64,000 bases of DNA from Dendrocalamus latiflorus. Taxonomy: Eukaryota > Streptophyta > Magnoliopsida > Poales > Poaceae. The notes under the pieces are model-generated. The model was not told the DNA's origin. It saw nothing but the letters and a program-made list of their open reading frames with translations, and ran no database searches. Positions 9,811 to 38,684 of this stretch are shown here, piece after piece (position 1 is the stretch's first letter; every line of letters begins with the position of its first letter). Location: contig CM029654.1 in NCBI GenBank assembly GCA_017311315.1, positions 12,149,448-12,213,447 of the forward strand, read 5' to 3'. Both the position numbers and the translations under genes were made by a program.

Positions 9811-11602
9811 CTAATCGTCTTCGATGTGACTGGTTTCCAAGACATAATCCCTCATGAGTTTTGTGTTGGCCTCATCAACCATCTGCACACCATGGAAGGC
9901 AAAAATAAACAGTCTTTCAGTACATGTTCATTAAATTGAAGAGAAAAGCAGATTGTGGATGATATCTGTACAATGTTCAAATTATGGATAGTAGGTATAC
10001 CACAGAGAAGAATAAACCAACCTTTAAAGATAACTTTTTCAGGTTGTCCCACTCGAAATCAGTCTTGACATAAGCAGATCTAACCTGCAGTTGCATGAGT
10101 AAATCCTGGGGGCAACAGGGTGGAAAGCTAAGTTCAGAAGATGGCATTCCTAATTGTTCTCAATGCTTACCTCCAAAATCCTCATAGCTGTTTCCATGGT
10201 GAAAAAAGAGATGAGATGTTAGTAAATTCTTCCAACAGTAATGTTCATCATGAGATGCTAAAATGACAAATCCAAGTGAAAAGGGGAGAAAAAAGCACCA
10301 ACACTGCAACACTAATGACTACATGAAAGAATGGGATACAAAGTTCAGAACTTCAGATTCGTCTTGGCCAAAGTTCTGATAATAAAAACAGGCAATGTAA
10401 ATTTGTTATGTTACACTATATTTCAGTGATAAGCAAAATACCATGTAGGATAAACAAGAGGTTACCTAATGCCTTGTGTCTTGGCGACTCGCGGATCAAC
10501 TTTTTGCAGAAACTATCAGCGTCGTTCAGGGAGTTGCGGTTAACGAAGTCCATAAGCTCACCATATGCTTCTCGATTGTAACTCTTTATGGATAATTTCA
10601 TCAAGGGAAAAGAAGATAACGAAATAAACAGCCATTAGACCATCACCAAGACATCAGGTCCCTCAAGAAGAAAAATTCAGGTATCACACAGTACTATAGT
10701 CCATATATCCCGTACGCCCTACAAAGTTCAGAGCAGTGTCCCTCGCGAAAAAAAAAAGTGAGTTCTCCAAGAGTTGGAAAAAAGGTTCAGAGCAGAGAGT
10801 TCTCCAAAAAGGGCAAAAAGTTCAGAGCAAAGTGCGCACATACCAGGACATACACACTAATATGGTGTTAAAAAAAGGTGATATTACTGCGTTGCTTTTA
10901 CTGAATTTAAGATTGTCAATAAAACTTATGGAGCAGTGAGAAGAATCGATGGCAAGAAGTCAGGCAACCTGAAGTTGTGCGAGCACAATCCTGACAGCCA
11001 CGTAATTGAAGAAGTGCTGCAGATTCCTTGCCGCCTTCTTCTCCGGTGAACCCTCACCAAAGCCTGAAACACACACAGGCTCAGTCTACATTATACGGGA
11101 AAAGCTAAATAAATTAATTCAGTCCTGTTTGACACTCCTAATTGGTAGGTCATAATGCACACCACCCTGATGAAAACATTAGACAATACACTTATCTATG
11201 CTGTAGAGAATTGGCAAAATTTCGCAAATTTTGTCCCGAAGTGAAAATTTTAGAAAGATATATTCTGAACCCAACCAATTTCAGTGGACTACCACGTTAC
11301 AGCACCATTTAAATGCAAAAACTGGTTGTGCGTGCTGCTGCTACAATAGTGACCAATCGTGGCCATCCAATTGCTTTCCCGCCGAGAAACAGAGCAAACA
11401 AAGATTGAGGCAAAATTGCACAATTACCGGGAACATACATCTTGTGGCACCGAGGCGGCGCCTCGAAGCTCACGAGCCGCCTCCGCCGCCGCCTCCTCTC
11501 CGTCTCCCAGAACGCCTGCGCGGGAAGAAGGAGCTGCCGACGAGCTCCGGCTCTGGCTCCGGCGGGATGGAGAAGAACGACGCAGCGAGAAGTTGACGCC
11601 AT
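9811..11602 (-). CDS. RbcX: Chloroplast Rubisco-assembly chaperone RbcX
   Basis: Six exons join in phase to 179 residues: 11602-11428, 11063-10969, 10583-10466, 10187-10171 (a 17-nt micro-exon), 10084-10022 and 9882-9811. All borders are GT-AG. Residues 1 to about 53 are rich in Ser, Arg, Ala and Leu and would serve as a chloroplast transit peptide. The mature part starts MYVPGFGEGSPEKKAARNL and carries the RbcX helices FFNYVAVRIVLAQLQ, SYNREAYGELMDFV, AMRILEVRSAYVKTDFEWDN and ANTKLMRDYVLETSHIEDD. RbcX is a small helical homodimer in the chloroplast stroma that clamps the C-terminal tail of the Rubisco large subunit and helps build the L8 core. The MYVPG start of the mature part fits the plant RbcX2-like type, but the subtype is an inference. 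No lesion was seen; the copy looks functional. It is in tandem with DRP2, same strand, about 3.6 kb downstream of it. Confidence 0.92.
10171..10187 (-). other. 17-nt micro-exon of RbcX
   Basis: The exon CTATGAGGATTTTGGAG completes an alanine codon and encodes MRILE, between acceptor ATGGAAACAG and donor GTAAGC. Without it the frame from exon 3 to exon 5 breaks, and the conserved RHKALAMRILEVRSAY run would be lost. It is easily missed by gene predictors. Confidence 0.88.
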
Positions 11603-12987
11603 GGCGTTTGGAACGGCATTCCTCCAGTAGCAGCACTCCATCGCCAAGCTCTCTGCTTCACTCTGCGTGGCGCGCAATTGATGCAGTACGGGAGGTTGGC
11701 GTCAACTTGGAAAGCAAAAAGGTACAGATTTTTACGGCAGCGAAATCTGTGTCACACGTTGCGGCCATCGGGAGATAACTGCCCAGAAGGGGCATTTTGG
11801 GTACTTTGAACAAGAGATATTTCTCTCTTACCCTTGTCTCTCACCATAGTTCCACGTCTGTTCATAATTGATTTCACCAAGTAGTTTATAATTTTTTAAA
11901 AAAACAGGTATAATAGTTTCTCTCTCATTGTTTCAAAGAGATTTACCAAGATTACTTTTTTAAAAGTGGCTTATCAATTTATTAGTATTCAATTTATTAA
12001 AAAATATTTATAATAGAATTAAAAATTATAAGCCGTAGATGAAAAAACCTCGTCATTTAGATCTATTGTTACAAGACAAAAGGGTGAGGTAATGCAGGTT
12101 TATTCTTTTTAGATGTTCCCATCGATGATTATGGTTGATGTTTTCGTCGTAATCTTTCTAGTGCGTTCATATTAAGTATTTCTCAAAGGAATTCTTGAGA
12201 CCTGTGTGAATTAATTTTTTGTAAGATAGACCTACTACTATTTATCTAGTTGCATTCGGTTATAGTACACTTTTTTTAATTATCATCTATCAATAGTTCA
12301 AAACTGGTTTCTATTTAACTCATTTGATTAATTACCACACCCATGTACTACACATGGAGTTGCACTCTGTACATAATTATTATTACTCCGCTATTACAAT
12401 ATTAAGTCATAAAACACAATTCATAAGATGAGAGAACATTTTAATTCTCTCTTTATTTTGGTCACTTTCAGCCATTACTTTTACAAAAAAAGTTAACAAC
12501 ATATATTCTAAAATGGTCAATCATAGCATTATATACATATGATGCATGTGACAACTTCCATCAATCTTCCCCTCTTACATAAATACATGGGCTCTAGCAC
12601 AAATGCAATTAGGACTGTACAATACCATGATTAATTTACACAAAGTAATATCTACTGCAAACCTCCAGTTGAGTGGTAAGATGAAATTTCCTACTCCGAG
12701 CTGTCTAACCAACAGATGGAAGACTATCTTAATGGCATGATCAGTAGCACGAACAATCATCTTATTCACCTGCATTACATGCGTAATTAGTTGTGGATCA
12801 CATTTCATGAAGCAAAGCTTTTTGCAAGTGGAGTTAAGGAGGTGAGAGCCCAAAATACGAACAGAGCTAAAGCTGCATCACCATGTCAACAAATTAAACA
12901 ATAATAACAATAATACATTAAATTAAACTGCAAGTAACAAAAATTTCTCCGATCAAAATGTGTCTCATCTATTCGCCTTGGATGTAT
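11603..12987. other. RbcX promoter side and AT-rich intergenic stretch
   Basis: Bases 11603-11800 are the 5' flank of RbcX. The remainder is AT-rich. A 92-codon minus frame at 12575-12853 has an even composition (CDPQLITHVMQVNKMIVRAT, LLVRQLGVGNFILPLNW) and could be a fragment of a gene, but I do not recognise it and no splice context supports it. Confidence 0.4.
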
Positions 12988-13785
12988 GTAACATCCCAAC
13001 TTTTGGAGTTTTCCATGTTTTTGGTCAAAGAAAAGTTTTCCAAAATTTCCCTGATTTTATTTGGATTAATAAAGCTTAAATTGAAAATTTTAGAAATTAA
13101 AAATGATTCAATGTGAATAAACAAAACATCAACGAAATCCCAAAGTTTTTATTTTAGTTCCTAGTTTATAAACATATTTTATAAAAAATTCTCAAAATTT
13201 TCTGAGTTGATTGTATGTTTTTTCTTGGCTTAATTGAATTTCCTTTATATTCTAAAAAACTAATTAAAGATCGTTGGAAGACAACCGGGCCAAATTCTAC
13301 TAGCCCATCTCCCATTCTCTCTCTTCGGCTCAGCCTGACTCCCCGCATGCTAGCCTAGCTCGCCTGCATGTCAGCTCAATCCGCCAGCCAGCTTCATGCC
13401 ACCATCACCGACAGGCGGGAACCACCAGTTAGTGTGGTCATCTTCGCGTGTCCGAGCCGAACACTACAGTGCCACTATAGCCGAGTTGGACTCTATCTTC
13501 TGCACCTTCTTCTACACCGCCAAGCTTCTTCGTTTGTACCCTGAGCCGCTCCGCACCTCGCCAAGCCCTAACGTCATCAAATTCCTTGTCGATTCACTAA
13601 AGTCGATCATGAGCTTCGCCGCCACCGCCCCCAACTCCGTCGAGGAATTCTGTCACCGCCGGTGAGCTCCAACTCCCGGTGTCCCTAGCGTTGAAATATT
13701 CCCACCGAAATCTTCTCGCCGACACCTCGACTCGTCTCGTGAGACCACCGAAGCTACCTCGCCGCTGTAACCCTAGACTCCCAAC
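12988..13785 (+). mobile_element. 5' part of a gypsy-type LTR (TGTAACATCCC...)
   Basis: It starts TGTAACATCCCAACTTTTGG, the style of start shared by several large grass gypsy LTRs (compare 33344 and 51323). An AT-rich first part and a CT-rich, gene-like last part follow. It gives way at about 13790 to a different repeat, so the LTR is truncated. The frame at 13396-13665 lies inside it and is not taken as a gene. Confidence 0.45.
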
Positions 13786-14770
13786 ATACAGATCAGTAAG
13801 AGATGATTAGAATTCCTCTGTTCGAAACTGGTATGTCTTTACAATTTAAGCGAAATTATCTTTTTGACCAAATTCATTTCTAGTCAAACTAAATTGAGAA
13901 GGCTTTGCTTTCGATCTTAACTCGTCTATGACTTCTTTTTCTCAAGTAGGTTACTTTCACTTAAACTTAGAGGTCTAGATGACAAGGATATAACAATTCT
14001 CAAATTATTATTTGTCTGTAAGGGAGAGATTTCACAAGGTAGTCGTAAGCTCTCATAAAACTACTCCTTAGTCGTAAGCTCTTCTACGACCACCCCTTGG
14101 TCATAAGTCTTTTCACGACCGCTTTATGATCGTAAGCCCCTCTACGATCACCCCGTGGTCGTAAGCCTTTTTTACGACCACTTCATACTTATAAGTTCTT
14201 TTGCGACTATGATATAGTCAAGTTATCCTGCGACCACCTTGTGGTCATAGATCCTCCTACGATTGAGGTAAACTTCAACTGACCTATCTACGATAACCCA
14301 TTACATCGTGGGTCTGTCTAATGAGGCGGTTAGTACGTGCACTTATTCTCTGGAATAGCTACGCATAATTTCTCTCTGACAATAATCGCTACACAACAAG
14401 TGAGATACCATATCTCTTTGACAATTACTCTCGTCGAACGGTTATCATCCGAAATGTTAAGGCGTCTCTTGGCATGGAACAACTGCCGCTGCTTCATAAG
14501 CTATATGAAGGATTGACGTCAGAGAGATGGAGAGGACAGATCGAACAAACCCGAGGGAGAATAGAAGTAGAGTAAGACATTCCACATTATTTTCTCGATT
14601 GTAATCAGTTCAAGGAGCAATAGCTATAGAGGAGTAGAGTTGTTATTCTTGCAGAAGAAAGCCCGAACATGTATATTCTCTATGTCTTTCTCTGTGTGAT
14701 CGTAGTCAAGTCGGCAAGAGATCCTTGAATCTAAAAAATCATACGTAAAATCGATACTAAAATATAGACA
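13786..14770 (+). mobile_element. LTR-type remnant, same family as the ends of the 23.7-28.2 kb element
   Basis: This stretch aligns with 27235-28197: the same TGTCTTTACAA phrase, the same TTGCTTTCGATCTT phrase, the same series of CGTAAGC..CTACGACCACC repeats (14040-14280), then GAGTAGAGTTGTTATT and a terminus ending in GACA (14767-14770). Neither a matching left end nor a target duplication was found. It lies about 460 bp past the DRP2 stop codon. Confidence 0.6.
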
Positions 14771-15233
14771 GAACCTTTTCATAGTCCTATAAGCCCAATA
14801 AACATTCATATAGGCTCCTGCTTTATGGAGTCGAACTGAACAGAGTAGCCGAAAAATGAAGAGAATAAAAGTGTAAACAACTCAAAAGCAACAAACGATT
14901 ATTACAAAAGCAAAACTTTACAGTTCTGTGAACAAAAATGGATTAGATGATGGCAACGTGCCGATGCGGTAGAGATCCGGATAGACCCTACAGCACTAAT
15001 TAATCCAAGTGGAAAAGAACAGAAACCTATATCGCCATCTATTATCAACAGTTTTTTTGCGACCCCACATCACTAATTTCCTTCAGTCAAGCTTCATCGG
15101 TGTTCAGTTCTAGCAGTTTTAATTTCTTCTGAAAACTCTGGATCAGTTGCCCAATTAGAGCATCTGAAGCCAAGAAACACGCTCATTGCAAATAAAACAG
15201 AAGCCGCTGAATTATAGAAGTTGTATACCCTAA
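14771..15233 (-). other. Probable 3' UTR of DRP2
   Basis: AT-rich single-copy sequence directly after the DRP2 stop codon on the minus strand. No repeat or coding signal was seen. The transcript probably ends somewhere between 14870 and 15000, but no poly(A) site could be fixed. Confidence 0.4.
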
Positions 15234-32791
<17,558 letters not shown>

Positions 32792-33343
32792 CGCCTCCAC
32801 CGCCCCGGCCGGTTGGGCGGGCGATGCGGCAGGGGTCGGGAGGCGCCGGGAGAGGCGGATCTAGGGTTGCCGGCCGGCGAGATGGTAGCAGACGAGGAGC
32901 GAAGGTGACGTGGTGGTGGTGGCTTCGGGGGCGGGGGCGATCGAGTTGATCGCGTTGCGCCGGCGAGAGAGGCGGTTATTGTGGGGGGTTTCAAATGTGG
33001 GGTGCGACTCAAGACCTGGCCGGGAGTGGACGAGTGGTCGGGAGTTTTGTGCGTGGGCGCTTCGCTAGTTCGTGCTTGCTGGGAGATCGGGGAGGGTGTT
33101 ACGAGACACGTGTGGTAACGGCGAGCGCTGTGTGCCCGCAGGCACCTCTCAACCACCCAATCGAAAACCGAAGCAGTGAAGTCGTTGGATCGGGAAAGGG
33201 CAATGGAGACTATTCTTTTCTACTTCACGTCTTTTGCTTTGTACAGTTTTTGAGACACAATTTTGACAGTTTCTTTTTATAATTTTATATTAAGATATAT
33301 TGATAAAATTAGAGTACTATAAAAGTATTTTAGCGATAAATTT
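32792..33343 (-). promoter_or_regulatory. 5' UTR and promoter side of DRP2
   Basis: A GC-rich stretch (32800-33000) upstream of the DRP2 ATG is followed by mixed sequence, then AT-rich sequence up to an LTR start at 33344. The usable promoter is therefore at most about 550 bp of non-transposon DNA. No clear TATA box was identified. Confidence 0.5.
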
Positions 33344-36060
33344 TGTAACACCCCGGTCTTTCCCTGAGTTTAAAGTGCTACCATCTACTCTATGATGCTA
33401 TCAACTCTAACTTTTACCGATGGTCTTGCGAAGTAATTCCTCTATTTAAATATCAACCAAACGACAAAAGTCGATACAGTTGACACTAAGCGCAGCAGAT
33501 GTATAAATTTACTAATTACCAAAAAAAGGTACTCAGACTATTCAAGGCTAAATATGTCAACTATAGATGATATGTGAATTACTGTTGCAGGTGAAACAGT
33601 TGTGCTACTCCTGTCTGTACATGTCGCCTTCAACAGATACCTAAAAATAACAATAAAGCAAGGATGAGTCCAAAGACTCAGTAAGCACACGATAAAACTG
33701 ATGGGTTGGTACAATAATCATTAAATCACATTTATGGACTGTAACCCAGAATCTCTGGATTTCCTCCCTGTCTCCTGTTCATTTCCTGCAAATGTAATGT
33801 GATGTGATACACCTCTGTATGCATCTTATACCGATATAGTGGAGTTGCTTCATCCGTCAGTGAAACCCTTCTGCCTCCATCTCTGGAGGTGCCTACCGAA
33901 ATAGGTCTTGATTTTCTCACCATCGTGGGAGGCCTATCATCGTATGTCCTTCATATGAGTGCAATGCATAATGCGCCTCTGTATGCCGCTTATACCGGTA
34001 CAATGGAGTTGCTTCACCCGTCGGTGAAACCCCTCTACCTCCATCCCTGGAGGTGCCTACCGAGGTAGGCCTGATATTCCCACCGTGTGGGATGCCTACC
34101 GTCGTAGGGCTTTCATGATGCTCATGGTGCAATGCAAATGTAACATTCTTTAAATGTTGATATTCGATCATAAGCATATTTCATTGCAGTATAATCAATA
34201 GATAAGCCGAGATATCATTTCATGACACGGCATAAATCATGGCACAAAATAAATACCAGGTATTCATCACAATTCACTATTCTACCATGCACTTGTCTGT
34301 TAACCTGGCGGACGATGTGTGGATAGCACCCAAAACCAAACCGCCACCTGTACAAGCATTACCCAGACTCAATACATTTAGGCTGTATGCGCATATAGAC
34401 GTATGACGTCGTTCCATATGTACAACCCAACACAAACAGTCCCCTCCTCACCGAACACCTTTCTGTGGTCTCGGTACTCAAAACAACCATAATTTAGATA
34501 TTGCGTTGTCTATATTCACGGATAAATCTTATTCGTACGCGCATAATCTTTTCTCCTCTTTTCTTTTCTTTTTGCTTCCTCTTCTTCTTTTCTTTTTTCT
34601 TCCTTTTCTTTTCCAGCCTCTTTCTTTTATTATTTTCTTTGCCGGCAAAATGAGGGAATTTTCTTGCACAGGTTTTACTGAAGACAACTGAACACAGGGA
34701 AATGAGGGAATTTTTTGCTTCTCTTCTCAATCCTCTCTCACAAGGACTTTAAACTAAATATCAATTTGATTTTAGAGAGTGAAGGAAGCAAGCAAAATCC
34801 CAAACACAAAAGCAAAATCTGATTTTGCTGAAAATCAGACAGCAAGAAAGACAAATTGCCAATTTCTCAACATTCTCTAGTCTTGTGCTCAAGATTCTCT
34901 GAAAATTCTAGGGAGGTAATCTCAGAAGAGAGAACCACTCATCAAATACCATTTTCCACCTAGAGAACCAGTTGAGCAAGAATGCCCTGACTCCAAACCC
35001 AAGAATTTCAGAAACAGAGGAAATGAGCTGCAAACTCAGGGAGATAAAAACTCATTGATTCTTGCTATTGCTCTTGGGAATAACTGGTCACTTGACCTTG
35101 AGGCAGATTTCCCTCACAGAGTAGAAAAGATTCATATCCTTAAGCAAAAGAATCAATCCCAAATACTCAAAACACAGAGAAGCACAGAGACATCGCAGTG
35201 AAAACAACCAACACAATTCTTAAAAGCTGAAACTCAGATCGATATTAGGAGATGAATGATTACACAGGAATTACAACCATCTCACTACGTCCCCATACGC
35301 AATTGAGAAGAAATGATACTACATGCTTCTCCAGAGCACACTCACGCAGGAGAACACACACCCCTCAGCTAACTCACTGCATACCGCAACCCACTGCATT
35401 TCTTGCCTACCCCTTTCCTGCCTCCTCACCACATATGAAGGCAACAGGACACACTAAAAGAGGCAAAACAAGAAATGGCAGCTACAACACAGTACCCACC
35501 TCTCTCACATAAGAGGCATAAAGTCAAAGCATTAGGAAAATGGAGGGAACCAGCCCTTTTCACTCCAAACCCTAAAACCCTTTCCATTTGACCTTCACAA
35601 CCACTAACGGGTCTCCAACCCGCTATCTTCAACCGAATCAGCTTCCATTTTGCAGCCTTGCGCATTTTACCGAAATGCCCTTGCTGCACCTTCCCGGAAG
35701 CTTCCTGTCGTCGCACGACCACACCCGGCATCCTGACCGTCTGGACCTCAGCTCCTCCCTGAGCCTAGTCCCGATCCACCTCGTCGCTGCTCATCATGTC
35801 CACCCGACTCCGACCGACTGGACCTCCGACTCCTCCTGAGTCTAATCCTGGTCTGTTCCGTCGCACATGACCGCAACCGACATCCAACCGTCTGGACCTC
35901 CGACTCCTCCCTGAGTCTAGTCCTGGTCCACTTGTCGTTGCCCGTCGTATAGCACCGCACGAAACAGCATAATCAACAATAGCATTAGTAAAAGGTACTC
36001 AACCCTAGAATACCCAAAACAAACTCAAACTCACTAACACAATCATCAATTACTCATCAC
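33344..36060 (+). mobile_element. Large LTR-like sequence abutting the gypsy pol region
   Basis: It begins TGTAACACCCCGGTCTTTCC, a start style shared with other gypsy LTRs here. The five preceding bases are AATTT; no matching copy was found at the right end, where the sequence stops at about 36060 and pol coding begins. It contains a diverged tandem pair of about 160 bp (33808-33967 and 33968-34133; core GGAGTTGCTTCA.CCGTC.GT), a CT-rich run at 34550-34640 and no convincing gene. The missing duplication suggests truncation or recombination. Confidence 0.45.
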
Positions 36061-36064
36061 AAAC

Positions 36065-38221
36065 ATGGGAATACCTCCACATGGTCTCTCAACAGACACA
36101 CCCTCTGCCCCGGGATGGACGCCTAAGCCTCGGCCGGATGGCGAAGTCAAGAGGGTGCCGCTGCAAGCTGAAGGTCAATGTGTGTCCATCGGCGAAGGCC
36201 TTCCCCCGGAAGTTGAGCAGGATCTACTTCGGGTTCTCCGAAACAACGCGGACGTCTTCACGTGGTCCCCAAACAATATAAAGGGCGTCGACCGCGCCCT
36301 CATCGAGCACACCTTAACAGTCCACCCCGACGCCAAGCCGGTCAGACAAAGGCTTCGGCGCATGTCGATCGAGCGGCAGCAAGCGACCAAGGTAGAGGTA
36401 GGGAAGCTTCTCTAGGCTAGATTCATTCACAAAGTCCAGCACCCGGATTGGCTTGCCAACCCGGTGCTGGTGAAAAAGGCTAGCGGTGCCTGGCGCATGT
36501 GCATTGACTTCACCGCCCTTAACAAGGCATGTCCAAAGGACAACTACCCCTTGCCACGCATAGATCAGCTGGTGGACGCCACAGTGGGGTGCGAGATTAT
36601 GAGCTTCCTGGACACATACTCCGGGCACTATCAGATCTATATGGCCAAGGACGACAAGGACAAGACCAGCTTCATAACACCGGTAGGGACATACTGCTTC
36701 GTCAGGATGCCCTTCGGCCTGAAGAATGCGGGGGGCAACCTTCACATTTCTCATCACGCTGGCGCTGGCCTCCCAGCCCAGGAGGAACATGGAGGCTTAT
36801 GTCGATAACGTGAACATCAAAACTAATTAACTCGCCTCCCACGATCAGGATCTTCAAGAGACCTTTGACAACCTCAGGCGAGCGGGCATCAAGCTCAACC
36901 CGGACAAGTGCGTCTTCGGCATACAAGCTGGGAAGCTCTTGGGCTTCCTCGTGTCCAGGCACGGCATCCAGGTGAACCCCGACAAGGTCGATGCGATCCT
37001 CGCCATGGAGCCACCCAAGACGATGAGGGAGGTCCAGAGGCTTATTGGACGCATAGCCGCGTTGAGCCGCTTTTTATCCAGGGCAGCAGAACGGGGCCTG
37101 CCATTCTTCAAGACCCTCCATGGCTGCGACGGGTTCCATTGGGACAACAACTGTGCGAAGGCTTTTGACGACCTCAAGAAGCACCTCGCAAGCTGTCCTA
37201 CATTGGTCGCCCAACACCAGAGGCTCCCCTACTGCTTTAACTCACCGCCACGGCAACAGCAGTCAGCACCGTCCTCATCCTTGAGGAGGGTGCCCTTCGG
37301 TGGCCCGTGTACTTCATCTCCGAGGCCCTCTTGGGCGCCAAGACACAGTACACTGAACTTGAGAAGCTGGCCTATGCATTGGTTATGGCCTCAAGGAAGC
37401 TTTGACATTATTTCTTAGCCCACCCAATCACTGTGCCGTCCTCGTTCCCTCTGGCAAAAATGCTGCACAACAAGGAGTCCATGGGGCGTATTGGCAAGTG
37501 GGTCACTGAGCTTGCACCATTCTCCTTGACGTATGCCTTGCAAACGGCAATAAAGTCTCAAGTCCTCGTAGACTTCCTAGCGGAGTGGACTCCGCCGGCT
37601 CAGCATGTGCAACAACCAGAAGAACCAATCTGGACGCTCAACACTGACGGAGTAGGCGCAATGGTCATTACACCAGAGGGACACCACCTACTGTACTCAG
37701 TCCGTCTTGGGTTTCCGGTGATGAACAACACGACTGAATACGAGACGCTGCTCTTCGGCCTCTCGAAGCTTAAAGCCCTTGGCACACGAAGGGTCCTCAT
37801 CCGCACTGACTCACGTCTGGTCGCGGGCCATGTCGACAAATCCTACCAAGCCAAGGACCGCGAGTTGGCCAAGTATCTGGCGGTGGTGAGGGTGAAGGAA
37901 CGCCACTTCTTGGGCGTCACGGTCATGGCCATTCCTCACGTGGATAATGAACAAGCTGATGTCCTCGCAAAAGCCGCCAACCAACAGCTCCCCCTCCCCA
38001 AGGGGGCATTCTACGAGGTCTTGCCTACGGCGGCCATTGCCCAAGACAACCGCGATGCGGCCCTCGTCCATCAAATCGCCCAGCAAGGCGACTGGCGAGA
38101 GCCCATCTACGGCTTTTTGCAAGGCATAGCCGAACTGGATGACCCCCTCGAGCTGCGACGTCTACAGCACCATGCTAGATCCTTCCAGATACTAGACGGC
38201 ATCCTTTACAAGAAGGGAGTC
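36065..38221 (+). pseudogene. Gypsy pol remnant: reverse transcriptase and RNase H
   Basis: RT motifs are clear: WLANPVLVKKASGAWRMCID, CPKDNYPLPRIDQLVD, FLDTYSGHYQI, MPFGLKNAG, then GFLVSRHGIQVNPDKVDAIL in the connection. RNase H follows (LNTDGVGAMVI, RTDSRLVAGHV, HVDNEQADVLAKAAN). Lesions: in-frame TAG at 36413-36415, a frameshift near 36730, TAA at 36828-36830, a frameshift near 37240 and TGA at 37403-37405. The catalytic YxDD box reads YVDN (36798-36809), so the second aspartate is lost. The RNase H start lacks a few residues after TDG. The frame is cut at 38221, inside DGILYKKGV, by the nested element and resumes at 45717. It would have copied element RNA into DNA; it is not functional. 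Confidence 0.9.
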
Positions 38222-38487
38222 TGTCGTGGCTCGTAGAAGGAGAAGAGGAGAGCTAGATCTATGGGAGAGTTGGTAAGAGTGAGAGGATGATGCCCTTTTG
38301 CCCCTCCTGGGGTTTATATATATGAGTGGGGTAGAATGGGAAATCCCCATTCTACCCCTTAGTACTTACAAAGGATGAGGGTATATTGGTATATTTACAC
38401 TGGTATATTCCTCTACACTATTGGGCCTATTACATGTTGGACTAGTTGCACGGCCCAGTCACGAGGGGTTGGGCCACCCCCACAACA
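38222..38487 (-). repeat. 3' LTR (element sense) of the nested non-autonomous element
   Basis: 266 bp. It lacks 27 bases present near the corresponding end of the partner LTR (CTACGGACCAGACAGTAGAG and what follows). Otherwise it differs from the partner at about four substitutions and a small indel, so the insertion is young. Confidence 0.9.
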
Positions 38488-38684
38488 GTACTCCCTCGAC
38501 AGCAAGCGCTGAGGTCCCGATGGGCGAGCTGACGTGATCAACCACCCTAGCCCTCCCGTTCCCCGACAGCAAGCGCGAGGGTGCCGAGTGGTGGCCGATG
38601 CAACTGGTAGCTTGCAAACCCCAAAGGCAATGCCTGCGAAGAAATCAGCGAACTCCTACGCTGAATCCCGCGCCGTCCCGCCGA

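Noticed and set aside
9703..9939. 78-codon plus frame (MQNTIRLFARIAVGSMERID...)
   Set aside because: It is antisense to the last RbcX exon and its 3' UTR; the minus-strand exon matches a known family and joins in phase.
13396..13665. 89-codon plus frame (MPPSPTGGNHQLVWSSSRVR...)
   Set aside because: It is contained in an LTR-like sequence starting TGTAACATCCC, and no homologous protein is recognised.
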